A DNA stretch of 64,000 bases from Desulfobacteraceae bacterium Eth-SRB2 (GCA_004193595.1 RPGQ01000075.1:1543-65542); one strand, 5' to 3'. Counted from the stretch's first letter, positions 39,149-56,784 are shown. Program-made: numbers and translations. Notes: generated by a model from the sequence alone, not told the origin.

Positions 39149-40176
39149 AAAAACATCTCAATACTCTTTTCGTGACCACGCAAGGAGCCTATTTGGCCAA
39201 AGAAGGCGAAACCGTTGTTGTTAAAGTGGAGCGATCGGTTCGCCTGCGTTTGCCGATACACACATTAGGGGGAATCGTCTGCTTCGGGAACATAATGTGC
39301 AGCCCATTCCTAATGGGATTTTGCGCCGAGCGTGATGTGGCTATCAGCTTTTTGTCTGAGTATGGACGTTTTCTCGCAAGAGTGCAGGGACCTGTATCCG
39401 GCAATGTGCTCTTGCGGCGTGAGCAATATCGACGCGCTGATGATATGGATGTTTCTGCAAATGTTGCAAAAGCTTTAGTAATAGGCAAACTTGCGAATTG
39501 CCGAACGGTTCTGCAACGTGTCCTGAGAGATCATTCCGATAAAATAAATAAATATGAAGTTCAACGGGCATCACAGCAAATCAACAGCTTTTTAATAGAC
39601 TTACAATCAGATTTGCCGTTGAATGTTGTTCGGGGAATTGAAGGAAAAGCAGCACATACTTATTTTTCGGTATTTAACCATCTTATTACTTCCCAGAAAA
39701 AAGATTTTTATTTTCACGGGCGAAATCGCCGGCCCCCATTGGATAATGTAAATTGTCTGTTGTCGTTTCTGTACACGATTTTGATGCACGATATTCGTTC
39801 AGCCCTTGAATCCGTGGGTCTTGACTCAGCCGTGGGGTTTTTGCATAGGGATCGTCCGGGCCGTCCGGGGCTTGCTCTTGATCTCATGGAAGAGTTCCGA
39901 CCTTTTTTGGCGGATCGTTTAACCTTATCATTAATAAATCTTGGCCAGGCAAAAAACAAAGGCTTCCAAAAAAAAGAATCCGGAGCTGTCTTAATGGCCG
40001 ACGAAATGAGAAAAACTCTTTTGGTTGCCTATCAAAAACGCAAACAAGATGAAATATTCCATCCTTTTATTGAAGAGAAAGTTTCAATCGGCATGTTATT
40101 TCATATCCAGGCCTTATTGCTGGCTCGATATTTGCGTGGTGATCTGGACGGATATCCACCTTTTATTTGGAAATAG
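39145..40176 (+). CDS. cas1: Cas1 integrase
   Basis: This 343-residue metal-dependent integrase inserts new spacers together with Cas2. The catalytic set is visible: Glu in VVRGIEGKAAH, His in SAVGFLHRDRPGRPGL and Asp/Glu in ALDLMEEFRP. The N-terminal beta domain begins LNTLFVTTQGAYLAKEG. The length is typical of the I-C branch. Confidence 0.97.
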   Translation: MKKHLNTLFVTTQGAYLAKEGETVVVKVERSVRLRLPIHTLGGIVCFGNIMCSPFLMGFCAERDVAISFLSEYGRFLARVQGPVSGNVLLRREQYRRADDMDVSANVAKALVIGKLANCRTVLQRVLRDHSDKINKYEVQRASQQINSFLIDLQSDLPLNVVRGIEGKAAHTYFSVFNHLITSQKKDFYFHGRNRRPPLDNVNCLLSFLYTILMHDIRSALESVGLDSAVGFLHRDRPGRPGLALDLMEEFRPFLADRLTLSLINLGQAKNKGFQKKESGAVLMADEMRKTLLVAYQKRKQDEIFHPFIEEKVSIGMLFHIQALLLARYLRGDLDGYPPFIWK

Positions 40177-40185
40177 GATAAAATT

Positions 40186-40476
40186 ATGCTTGTGTTGGTC
40201 AGTTACGATGTTTCTACAGTTGACAAGAAAGGTCCGCGCAGATTGCGGAGGGTGGCAAAAGTTTGTCAAGATTATGGACAACGGGTTCAGTATTCTGTTT
40301 TCGAGTGTATTGTTGACCCTGCACAATGGACAATTATGCGCCAAAAATTGATTGATGAGATAAAGCCTGAAAAAGATAGTTTGAGATTTTACTTTCTTGG
40401 CTCAAATTGGAAACGCCGCATAGAACATGTGGGTGCAAAACAAACGTTCGATCAGGAAGGTCCCTTGATTATTTAA
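40186..40476 (+). CDS. cas2: Cas2 adaptation protein
   Basis: This 96-residue ferredoxin-like protein has the family start MLVLVSYDVST (Asp in the first strand) and the RVQYSVFEC segment, and ends GPLII. It bridges two Cas1 dimers in the spacer-insertion complex. It is the last cas gene before the leader and array. Confidence 0.97.
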   Translation: MLVLVSYDVSTVDKKGPRRLRRVAKVCQDYGQRVQYSVFECIVDPAQWTIMRQKLIDEIKPEKDSLRFYFLGSNWKRRIEHVGAKQTFDQEGPLII

Positions 40477-40659
40477 AATCGCCTGCGAACCTTAAGTAAA
40501 CATATTTTGCCCGGAGGGTTCGCATTTACCCTAACCCATTTAATATACAAAGAAAATTAAAAATGTTCTTTGACAATATAATACAACCCTTGATGCAGAT
40601 GGAAGGTCCGCAAATATATAATGATAAGTATAATATTTTTATAAAGTTATAAGAGAACA
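40477..40659 (+). promoter_or_regulatory. CRISPR leader with conserved-looking hairpin
   Basis: The 183-bp sequence between cas2 and the first repeat has an 8-bp perfect hairpin TGCGAACC/GGTTCGCA (40484-40491 with 40517-40524) just after the cas2 stop, followed by an AT-rich stretch. TTGACA at 40570-40575 and TATAAT at 40629-40634 are candidate promoter parts, although not at ideal spacing to each other. Being at the 5' end of the repeats, it should drive array transcription and receive new spacers. Confidence 0.7.
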
Positions 40660-49183
<8,524 letters not shown>

Positions 49184-49230
49184 CCTTTGAGTTTAAGTAG
49201 TTTAGGTGGGGATTTATCGGGTTGAAGATA

Positions 49231-49257
49231 GGAATCCATTAAAACAAGGATTGAAAC
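49231..49257 (+). repeat. Fossil repeat of a different CRISPR type, copy 1
   Basis: CCATTAAAACAAGGATTGAAAC is too unlike the I-C repeat except for its GGATTGAAAC end. A related copy, TGTAAAACAAAGATTGAAAC, is at 50063-50087. The pattern recalls repeats of other CRISPR types, so these may be remains of a lost array. They flank the toxin-antitoxin pair. Confidence 0.4.
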
Positions 49258-49335
49258 AAAAGAGCGGTCTCTTCTGAAAAAATGGGGTAAAAGAGAATAA
49301 AAGTGAGGGGGGAAATATAGACTTCAATAATTTCA

Positions 49336-49737
49336 CTATAATCTTAAAAATTCGTCTGGCGACAATATTCTGATATCTCCGAACTCTTTAAGATCCAGAA
49401 GATGCTTGTCGCCGGATATGATGAATTCACAATCTGCTGTTACGGCACACTCTAATACTCTATTATCGTCGGGATCTTGGGAGATTAAATTTATTGTGAT
49501 TTCCGGCTCAACAATCTCTGCGGCTTCAATAACTACTGAAAAGAACTCATCTATTTCATCTTGATCAAAATTAAATTTATGATAAGCAAGCACTCTTTTT
49601 ATTTCGGAAAGCAGAGGCGGTGAAAGAATCAAGTTTAAATGACCAGATATACATTTTCTGAAAATTTCATGGGGTGCTCCCTGCCATCCAAAAGCCGAAA
49701 TAATAACATTGGTATCAAGAACTATTTTCTTCCCCAT
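49336..49737 (-). CDS. PIN-domain toxin (putative ribonuclease)
   Basis: This 133-residue PIN-family protein carries the acidic residues expected of the fold: D8 in VLDTNV, E45 in LLSEIKRV, and the DPDDNRVLECA segment near 87-97. Such toxins cut RNA when their antitoxin is lost. It overlaps the AbrB-type gene by 16 bp, forming a standard antitoxin-toxin unit transcribed on the minus strand. No fused signal or membrane part is seen. Confidence 0.88.
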   Translation of the reverse strand: MGKKIVLDTNVIISAFGWQGAPHEIFRKCISGHLNLILSPPLLSEIKRVLAYHKFNFDQDEIDEFFSVVIEAAEIVEPEITINLISQDPDDNRVLECAVTADCEFIISGDKHLLDLKEFGDIRILSPDEFLRL

Positions 49738-49976
49738 TGAATGGCCTCGGCAACATCAATTTTGCTCACGCCCATTTCTATAAACTTATTGGCAACTATT
49801 TTCGATAAGTTTTCAAAACGTTTGCTCAAAGGAGGCCGTTGGATTTTCCTGATAATGATAGAATCTTTATTTTTAAAAACGAAAAACTTGTCATCCTTTT
49901 GTATATCAAGAGACTTTTTTATTTCCGGCGGAATTATCAAGTCTCCCGATTTATCTATAGTAATAATTTTTTCCAT
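49722..49976 (-). CDS. AbrB/MazE-type antitoxin
   Basis: This 84-residue protein has an N-terminal swapped-hairpin AbrB-like DNA-binding domain (ITIDKSGDLIIPPEIKKSL), followed by a charged tail that probably binds the toxin. The ATG at 49976 has a GGTGA site 6 bases upstream and is preferred over one 12 bp earlier. It lies first in the operon and should bind its own promoter. Confidence 0.85.
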   Translation of the reverse strand: MEKIITIDKSGDLIIPPEIKKSLDIQKDDKFFVFKNKDSIIIRKIQRPPLSKRFENLSKIVANKFIEMGVSKIDVAEAIQWGRK

Positions 49977-50062
49977 GATTTTCACCATAATGCTTTATGT
50001 TTATTGCTAAAATATCAGAACAGGTCAAACTTTTCAATTAAATAATGAAATCCGAGAGATAA

Positions 50063-50087
50063 TTTCATGTAAAACAAAGATTGAAAC
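50063..50087 (+). repeat. Fossil repeat of a different CRISPR type, copy 2
   Basis: TGTAAAACAAAGATTGAAAC shares 16 of the last 18 or so bases with the copy at 49231-49257. It lies just upstream of the antitoxin gene. Short heptad-like sequence (TCTGCGTTAATCCGTGTTC) follows. Confidence 0.35.
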
Positions 50088-50276
50088 TTAAATCTGCGTT
50101 AATCCGTGTTCATTCGCGGTTTCCTGCATTGAAGAACGAATTCCATCATAGACAGTATTTCTGGATCGAATGAAAAGGATTTAGCGGTCTAAATATTTTT
50201 GATTTAATTCGGGCTTGTGCGATTAGCCCGTGGGATATTTTTACGGCTGTCGGCATAATGACAAAAAGTTCGATAC

Positions 50277-51383
50277 TTACGAATTGTGTTCAACTTCTTC
50301 CCGGTAAATGTCAAACTTGTCTTGAGCATGGCTTTTTAATCGATTTATCGTTTCAATATCCCTGGCGTTTCGGATATTTTTGGAGATCATCCTTAGAGAA
50401 TAAAGATATCTGTTACGCAAATCCGGCCCTGCTTTATGCGTTTTAAGATGATTTTTCATTTTCTCAATCATATGGTCAAGCAGTGTTAACATTTCCATAC
50501 GATATTGTTCTGTCTTATTTTTAACAATGATATCATTATGGATTTTAATTTTTTTGTATAATTCCCATGCGTCTTCCACCCTGTCATAGGGTTGAGGTGT
50601 TGATAAAATCTTCTTCAGTTTGTTAAAAGCCGCTATTATATTCGATTTATTTTTTAATTCAGGAATATTTTTTGTAAATTCTTCAATGGATTGGGTCAAA
50701 ATTACCCAACGATCCAGATGACGGGTGTAAAATTCTGATAACATCTTTACATCATCAACCAGTTTAAAAATTGGGTCACGATGAATATAAAAAGCATTTA
50801 TCAAGGAAAAAGAGTCGAGCTTGGCAGATATCGTTCGAATCAAAGACAGTCCACGATCTATTTGTTCTTTGCCGGGGAAATATGGCTTTTTTGCAAAAGA
50901 GTTATATGTATTCAGACAGCTTTCCCAATGCCGTATTTGCTCTGCTAAAAGCCTCGAAAATTCGTACTGGTCATCATCATTTTCAATACTACTCTTTCCG
51001 GTAAATTTTTGATAAAAATGCTTGGTGCGTTGAAATACGAGGTCATCAACGGATTTATTGGTGACTATCTCAACCTGTTGATCCGGATTCTCAAGTAAAA
51101 TCTTTTTGACGTGATATGGATCGAGGCTTTGTTTATTTACTCTAAAATGAATTTTCAATTCTTGCGCCAGCCAGAAAATATTTTGCAAAATCGAAAATTC
51201 AGACCCTTCATGCCCTTCTTTTACATATTGAATAAATTCATCTAAAACAACCTGTCCATGGGTTTCGATCCGGCGTTTAATAGAATACAACAATCGGTCT
51301 TGCTGTTTTGAATGATTGTTTTCAAAACCAAATGTAAGCTGCCGGGGCCCTAATTCTATATCGTTAATATCCTGCTTTCTCAT
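50277..51383 (-). CDS. Orphan protein resembling the C-terminal part of BrxC-like ATPases
   Basis: This 368-residue, almost wholly helical protein has no Walker motifs. The region 120-330 (RLLAEQIRHWESCLNTY, then EDAWELYKKI and TLLDHMIEKMKNHL) recalls the helical C-terminal third of BREX BrxC/DUF6079 proteins. Members of that family are over 1000 residues, so this looks like a severed C-terminus with its ATPase end lost. The likeness is by eye and modest. It lies between the toxin-antitoxin pair and a solo IS66-like end that may have caused the break. Confidence 0.4.
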   Translation of the reverse strand: MRKQDINDIELGPRQLTFGFENNHSKQQDRLLYSIKRRIETHGQVVLDEFIQYVKEGHEGSEFSILQNIFWLAQELKIHFRVNKQSLDPYHVKKILLENPDQQVEIVTNKSVDDLVFQRTKHFYQKFTGKSSIENDDDQYEFSRLLAEQIRHWESCLNTYNSFAKKPYFPGKEQIDRGLSLIRTISAKLDSFSLINAFYIHRDPIFKLVDDVKMLSEFYTRHLDRWVILTQSIEEFTKNIPELKNKSNIIAAFNKLKKILSTPQPYDRVEDAWELYKKIKIHNDIIVKNKTEQYRMEMLTLLDHMIEKMKNHLKTHKAGPDLRNRYLYSLRMISKNIRNARDIETINRLKSHAQDKFDIYREEVEHNS

Positions 51384-51476
51384 TAATATTACCTCAATTA
51401 AGTTAGTATCGAGGAATAGTTTCCTGTAATATTACAATAAATTATGAGGCGTACTCAATATCATTATTTAATATAT

Positions 51477-51498
51477 CAGAACTTATTGAGAAGTTACA
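51477..51498. repeat. Solo IS66-like terminal repeat
   Basis: GAACTTATTGAGAAGTTAC is the same right-end sequence as the IS at 8691-10228. No partner end or transposase lies nearby, so it is a relic or a one-ended deletion scar beside the BrxC-like fragment. Confidence 0.65.
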
Positions 51499-51550
51499 CA
51501 AAATAAAATCCGTATGAGGAGCATACTTTTATATCCAAACTCACACCATA

Positions 51551-51586
51551 AAAAAACCCGGCCTGGAAACCAGGCCGGGTTTTTGG
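51551..51586 (-). terminator. Strong bidirectional intrinsic terminator
   Basis: ACCCGGCCTGG pairs perfectly with CCAGGCCGGGT over an AAA loop, with A- and T-runs on the two sides. It ends the metV-hdr operon on the minus strand, 20 bp after the hdrCB stop, and can also act for plus-strand transcripts. Confidence 0.93.
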
Positions 51587-51605
51587 TTTTTCAATATACG
51601 TCTTG

Positions 51606-52928
51606 TTAATACATCGAGCTCTCCGGATGAAAGATATTGAGTTCCTTGAGATCATCTCCCAGGTACTCTCTTTCGTTGGGTCCCAGAACTCCCAGGGAAA
51701 GGCATATCAACGTCCACAGGTGTACCGTACCCCATGCATGGTCGCGCTGATCTGACAAATCATGAATCTGGGCATGGCAGTTGTGGCACGGCGCAATACA
51801 GTAATCCGCTTTGGTAGCCAGAATCTGGTCTGCTTTGAGCTTTCCGTAAGCACGACGTTCATCCGGATATCCGGATTGGAGAAAACCGCCGCCGCCGCCA
51901 CAGCAATAGTTATTCGACATGTTCGGAGTCATATCAATAAAATTTTCTTCACCCACTACGGATTTGACAATAAACCGCAAATCTTTTGCAATTGGATCAC
52001 CAAAACCTTTGCGAACGATCTGGCACGGATCCTGAACCGTAAACTTGATTTTCAAATCTTTATTCCAGTCTGAATTAACTTTCAGTTTTCCTTCACGGAT
52101 CCATTTTGCATAATATTCGTAAATGTTTTTAACTACAAACTTATGCTCGATATTGAATTTTTTCAGTCCTGCCAGGACTGAGAAGGTTACGTGCCCTCAC
52201 TCTGTATTGAGAAAAACTTTACACCCAAGGTCATCCGCCTGTTTGGCTGCGATCCGGGTAACATGTTCCCAGGAATCGTTATCTGCCAGGAACATACAGT
52301 AATTTTCTCCGCCCCAACCTTTACTCCCGTAAGTCCAGTCTGCCCCTACCAGGTGAAGAATCTTCCAGAGAGGCGGCATTTCGTCCGGTTCGGTGACCGG
52401 TTCCCGGGAATTTTGGTTCAAAAAGAACTCAGCGCCCTGCTTATCTATTGGCGCCTGCATATCTTTAAATTCGGGCTGAGCTTCCTGATACTCTTCAAGC
52501 ACGTCTTCGACAACGAATTTAAAATCGTCCTCAGATGTACCCATGGCACTGCCGCTGTCATTTCTCAATGCCATATCGCATGATCCGAGGATCCCCTTGG
52601 GTCGCTCTTCCCTGGGCCAGGTTGCCCGGGCTTCATAAACCAGCTGGGGAATATCTATTTTCATGGGGCATACATAAATGCACCGCTGACAACCGGTGCA
52701 CATCCAGACCCAGGGACTTTTCGTAACCTCTTCGTCCATGCCCAGAGCGGCCATGCGTAGAAACTTTCTGGGATCCATATCTGCCAGACCCGTAGCAGGA
52801 CACCCTGAAGAACATGCACCGCATGTCAGACAAAGGTTAAGGTTCCCCCCATCCGGGAGAATCTCCTTTACCTTGTCCAGAAAAGTACTTTTCCTTTTGC
52901 CTCCAAGTTTGATTGCTTCTTCAGCCAT
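51606..52928 (-). CDS. hdrCB: HdrC-HdrB fusion selenoprotein (UGA read as selenocysteine)
   Basis: Read through UGA at 52199-52197 this is a 440-residue protein. Residues 30-110 hold two 4Fe-4S motifs (CLTCGACSSGCP, CTGCQRCIYVCP), as in HdrC. The rest is an HdrB/HdrD-like region with a complete CCG domain (DPCQ, NNYCCGG, CIAPCHNC). The UGA is residue 244 in T-E-U-G-H, where DsrK/HdrD relatives have E-C-G-H. A SECIS-like hairpin follows directly. The frame stays open and homologous after UGA, which argues against a nonsense mutation. It probably passes electrons between the Hdr flavoproteins and a dithiol or quinone-type partner. Confidence 0.85.
52164..52199 (-). promoter_or_regulatory. UGA selenocysteine codon and bacterial SECIS-like hairpin
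   Basis: On the minus strand UGA (52199-52197) is followed by a perfect 6-bp stem CAGTCC/GGACTG with loop TGGCA. The loop starts 22 bases after UGA, and its second base is G. Both fit the bacterial SECIS rule (loop 16-37 bases downstream with a G in the first two loop bases). Confidence 0.8.
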
Positions 52929-52952
52929 ATCGGATAATCCTCCATATCCTAT

Positions 52953-54614
52953 TTATTTTAATGGACTTAAACCTAATTCATTTATTCTTTTTTCCATATC
53001 CACAACAATAGAAGAAAAGCCGCTTCCCATATTTGAAGCCGTGCCCACAAAGCAAAGCCTGTCCTTTTCAAGCCCTACCTCTTCCATCATCCGATATGCA
53101 TCATTCACCCGCCATTGTGCAAATGTGTTTCCGTTTTCGGATTTACAATTTCCCGGATGACAGGCCATAACCAGAATACCATCAGCCCCTGCAACAAAGG
53201 CATTTAATATATAATCGAGATCAATCTTTCCCGCACAGGGAACCTTTATCATTCGAAGGCCTTCGGGGAGCGGCATCTTAAACATATCCGCCATCTCTCC
53301 GGCCTCAAAGGCGGAATTCTGACAACAAAACGCAAGGAGACGGGGGGTTCCGTTACCGGATACAACACCGCTTTTGACCTTTTCGGTCATATCTTCATCC
53401 TCAAATCCGCCGACCTGGATGGCATCCATGGGACACTCGCTGGCGCATATACCGCATCCCTGACAGGCCACAGGCGATATAATGGCCTTTTTATCTCCCC
53501 AGTAAATCGCCCCGTGGGGACAACACCGATAGCATGTCAGGCATATAACACACTTATCCTCATTAACAACCGCTTTGTTTTTAGCAACGATTTTCTTGCC
53601 GTCGCCAAGAAGATCCTTAACCTCAATGGCTATATTTTCAACATCGGTCCATGCTGACGGCAAGCTTGAAATTTCCCGAGTTGAACCGGCCACAAAAATT
53701 CCCTCTCTATTGGATCGAACCGGAAAAAAATGAACATTGTCACTTTGCAGGAATCCCGATGGACCCACGTTAATTCTCAGAATTTCGGCAAGTTCCTCAT
53801 TCAAATGATTGGCACACATTTCCTCTTCAACCACAATAAAATCCGGTGAAATTTCTATGTTGCGTCTTGCAACCGAATCAAAAAAAGAAATGGTCTTGCC
53901 ATTCTCGACGATTTCAGGTTTTTCGGTTAACTTGAAATAAACGGCTCCTTTTTCCCGGCTCTCTTTGTACATGCGTTCAAGGCCATTTGAAGCCACCTTT
54001 AAATCACCGGCATAAATGTAAGCATCACACCCGTCTATTTCCTGGAGGGCAAGAACACTTCTTAGGCCCCTTTCCAAAACCAGGGGATTTCCCTCCTGAC
54101 CAAGGCTGACAAGAAAAGCTACGGTTTTGTTTGCAAATTTCTCTTTATCTGATTCAGAGGCCAATAATTCGTCCATTCGGCTTTGCGTCAGCACATTATC
54201 TGCCAGGGAAAGTCCATATTTTTCGTTCAAAGCCCCGGTGGCAAATTCGGTGGCAACCACAATGGCCCCGACATTTTGTTCAATGACTTCCGCCCCTTTT
54301 AATAGTCTGGCGGTGAAGTCTCCCGTAACCCCTGCCGCACTGACAAGACTGGCTTGAGTTAAAATTTCAACATTACTATCCGTCTTTATCTTATCCTCGA
54401 GATCTTGCAGTCCTTTAGACTCTTCTTTTAAACCGACTAAAGTTCCCGGTCCTTTCCGACCTCCCAATTCAGCGTCTTTTTCAACCAGGATAACCTTATA
54501 TCCTGAACCGGCAATTTCAGAAGCAGCCTTTATACCCGTTAATCCTCCACCTAAAACCAGCACATCGGTGGCGATATTTATTTCTTCCATATCTGTATGT
54601 TTCATATCTGTCAT
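52953..54614 (-). CDS. hdrA: HdrA-MvhD fusion flavoprotein (QmoB-like)
   Basis: This 553-residue protein has an N-terminal FAD-binding HdrA-type domain (LVLGGGLTGIKAASEIAGSG near residue 17) and two 4Fe-4S ferredoxin motifs near 355-400 (CVICLTCYRCCP, CQGCGICASECP). A C-terminal MvhD-type 2Fe-2S domain (FCCQNSAFEAG, CHPGNCK) follows. QmoB and the Hdr part of MetFV complexes share this layout. Its start overlaps the stop of the preceding hdrA by one base, and the hdrCB gene follows after 24 bp. Confidence 0.92.
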   Translation of the reverse strand: MTDMKHTDMEEINIATDVLVLGGGLTGIKAASEIAGSGYKVILVEKDAELGGRKGPGTLVGLKEESKGLQDLEDKIKTDSNVEILTQASLVSAAGVTGDFTARLLKGAEVIEQNVGAIVVATEFATGALNEKYGLSLADNVLTQSRMDELLASESDKEKFANKTVAFLVSLGQEGNPLVLERGLRSVLALQEIDGCDAYIYAGDLKVASNGLERMYKESREKGAVYFKLTEKPEIVENGKTISFFDSVARRNIEISPDFIVVEEEMCANHLNEELAEILRINVGPSGFLQSDNVHFFPVRSNREGIFVAGSTREISSLPSAWTDVENIAIEVKDLLGDGKKIVAKNKAVVNEDKCVICLTCYRCCPHGAIYWGDKKAIISPVACQGCGICASECPMDAIQVGGFEDEDMTEKVKSGVVSGNGTPRLLAFCCQNSAFEAGEMADMFKMPLPEGLRMIKVPCAGKIDLDYILNAFVAGADGILVMACHPGNCKSENGNTFAQWRVNDAYRMMEEVGLEKDRLCFVGTASNMGSGFSSIVVDMEKRINELGLSPLK

Positions 54615-55801
54615 TAGCTCACCCCCAAATGTTTTATAACCTCACTGGCTGCCTGGCCTGCATGGGCCATAGAGGCCGCTATGTCCTTGGGGCCTGCAAC
54701 TGTTCCAGCAAGAAAAATGCCGCCCTTTAAGGTTGACGTACTGTTTAACTTGTCAATGCCGGCAAAAAACCCGTCTTCATTGAGGCCAACATCAAAAATG
54801 CCTGACAGGTCGTTATTGTCGGGACCGGGCATTATTCCAACAGACAAGACAAGCAGATCAAACTCCTCATTAATACAAAGGCCATCCTCTTCGTTCATGT
54901 AGCGCATCGAAAGCGAGTCATTTTCCATGGGGAAAACATCCACCGGAATATTTCTGACAAAACGAAAATCCGTCTTACATTTTTCATAAAATTCGGCATA
55001 GTTTTTGCCAACATTCTGGATATCCATATAAAAAATACTTATTTCCGCATCCGCATTTTTATGTTTGATTGTTTCGGCCATCCTCAAAGCATACGGACAA
55101 CAAACCTGTGAACACCACAAATTTCCGAGATTTTCATCCCTGCTTCCCACACATTGAATAAAGGCTATCTTTTGGGCCGCCTTGCCGTCAGACGGTCTTA
55201 CAACAGTGGCATTTTCTCTGATAATACGTTCCAGGTCCATACCGGTGACAACATTTGGAAATTTTTTATAGCCGTAGGTTCCCTTTTGTTCGGCATCAAA
55301 GGGCTGAAAGCCGCTTGCCAGGATTACAGCATCAACATCGAGCTTGCCGGAAAAACCCATGGTATCCAGTTCAACCGCACCTTCAGGCACGGCATCCGGA
55401 TTTTCTTCACATTTTTCTTTATCAACAATCACATGAAGGGGAGAATTATTTTTTGAATATCCTCTGATAACCCCTTCTGTCGCGGAAACCGGTTGATAAG
55501 AACTCTTTTTTAAATCAACCGAAAACCTTCCGCTATTGTTAATTTTTTCCACGTCTGTTGCAAGATGAACCTTGATTTTAGGTTCATTAACCACGTTTTT
55601 AAGCATTGCTTCCACCGTGCACGCCCCACACTGCCGGCATTCATCCGTGGCCTTACAGCAGTACTGAATTGCATATCCGCCTAGAAATGGTGTCTTTTCA
55701 ATTAGTTCCACATCGATATTAAATCGTGAAAGCTCCCAGGCGGCTGTGAGGCCGGCAATCCCTCCTCCTACGACCATAACTTTTTTGTTTTTTGTGCTCA
55801 A
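54614..55801 (-). CDS. hdrA: HdrA-like flavoprotein (QmoA-like)
   Basis: This 395-residue FAD protein has the dinucleotide motif VVGGGIAGLTAAWELS at about 10-25 and a Cys cluster (YCCKATDECRQCGACT) near 50. The central Cys motif (CVGSRDENLGNLWCSQVCC) is typical of HdrA/QmoA. It ends with a nucleotide-binding GTVAGPKDIAASMAHAG segment. It lacks the ferredoxin and MvhD parts found in the next gene. Together the two resemble QmoA and QmoB, possible sites of flavin-based electron bifurcation or confurcation. Confidence 0.92.
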   Translation of the reverse strand: MSTKNKKVMVVGGGIAGLTAAWELSRFNIDVELIEKTPFLGGYAIQYCCKATDECRQCGACTVEAMLKNVVNEPKIKVHLATDVEKINNSGRFSVDLKKSSYQPVSATEGVIRGYSKNNSPLHVIVDKEKCEENPDAVPEGAVELDTMGFSGKLDVDAVILASGFQPFDAEQKGTYGYKKFPNVVTGMDLERIIRENATVVRPSDGKAAQKIAFIQCVGSRDENLGNLWCSQVCCPYALRMAETIKHKNADAEISIFYMDIQNVGKNYAEFYEKCKTDFRFVRNIPVDVFPMENDSLSMRYMNEEDGLCINEEFDLLVLSVGIMPGPDNNDLSGIFDVGLNEDGFFAGIDKLNSTSTLKGGIFLAGTVAGPKDIAASMAHAGQAASEVIKHLGVS

Positions 55802-55860
55802 TTGGAAACTCCTTTGATTAATGATTATTGCCTATTCCTTCCAATCGAAAATTTCAATGG

Positions 55861-56784
55861 TTAGACCTTGGGTCTTGGCAGCACTTTCGCCAGTTCGGCG
55901 ATTTCCGGGACTTTGTGTTCCCATTCAATGGCCATCAAATGCACACCATGGACCCCTTTCAGTTCCTTGAATTCCTCGATCTGTTCGCAGGCGATTTTGA
56001 TGCCCTCATCAGCCACTTTTTTCTTTTCAACCCCCTTCAGACGATCGATAAGCTCTTCCGGGACCTCTATTCCAGGCACTTTCTTTTGCATATACCTGGC
56101 CATACCCACATTCTTCATAGGTGTCACGCCGGCTAAAATATAGACCTTTTCTGTCAAACCCATGTCATTGGCTTGTTGTACCCATTTCCGAAACCTGTCC
56201 ATGTTATAGATACACTGGGTCTGGATAAAATCAACTCCGGCGTTAATTTTTTTAGCCAGACGGTGAACGCGCCATTCATAGGGTTCGGCAAACGGATTGG
56301 CGGCCGCACCGATAAAAATTTTAGGCGGGTCCTCTATGTCCGTGCCGGACTGAAACTTGCCGTCATCACGCATGTTTTTAACCATGTTGATCAGCTGCAT
56401 GGAATCGATGTCAAAAACTCCCATGGCATCGGGGTGGTCGCCGAACATACAATGGTCGCCGGAAAGACACAGCATGTTTCTTATGCCATGGGTATAGCCT
56501 CCCAAAATGTCGGCTTGCATGGCCAGACGGTTTCGATCCCTGCACACCATCTGAAAATTCGGCTCCAGCCCTTCCTGAATTAATAACAAACAGGCCGCCC
56601 AGCTGGACATACGGACAACAGCGGTCTGGTTGTCTGTAATATTGACCGCATCAACATTCCCCTTCAGGTATTGGGCCTTTTCCTTAACCTCTTTTGCGCC
56701 GGTGCCCCGGGGAGGACCCAACTCACCTGTAAATGCAAAATGGCCGGCCTCTAAAACTTTTTCCAAGTTACTTCCTGATTTCAT
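55861..56784 (-). CDS. metF: Methylene-tetrahydrofolate reductase, MetF type
   Basis: This 307-residue TIM-barrel flavoprotein interconverts methylene- and methyl-tetrahydrofolate, a step of the Wood-Ljungdahl pathway in either direction. It has the FTGELGPPRGTG start, NITDNQTAVVRMS, the LCLSGDHC and HPDAMGVFDIDSMQL segments and the DFIQTQCIYNMDRF motif. In acetogens such as Moorella, MetF partners with MetV, Hdr and MvhD proteins; the gene order here fits that arrangement, 108 bp after metV. Confidence 0.94.
   Translation of the reverse strand: MKSGSNLEKVLEAGHFAFTGELGPPRGTGAKEVKEKAQYLKGNVDAVNITDNQTAVVRMSSWAACLLLIQEGLEPNFQMVCRDRNRLAMQADILGGYTHGIRNMLCLSGDHCMFGDHPDAMGVFDIDSMQLINMVKNMRDDGKFQSGTDIEDPPKIFIGAAANPFAEPYEWRVHRLAKKINAGVDFIQTQCIYNMDRFRKWVQQANDMGLTEKVYILAGVTPMKNVGMARYMQKKVPGIEVPEELIDRLKGVEKKKVADEGIKIACEQIEEFKELKGVHGVHLMAIEWEHKVPEIAELAKVLPRPKV

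Noticed and set aside
52197..52928. Separate 243-residue HdrC gene plus separate 149-residue HdrB gene
   Set aside because: The frame stays open and family-like through the UGA with a SECIS-like hairpin; one selenoprotein explains both pieces better.
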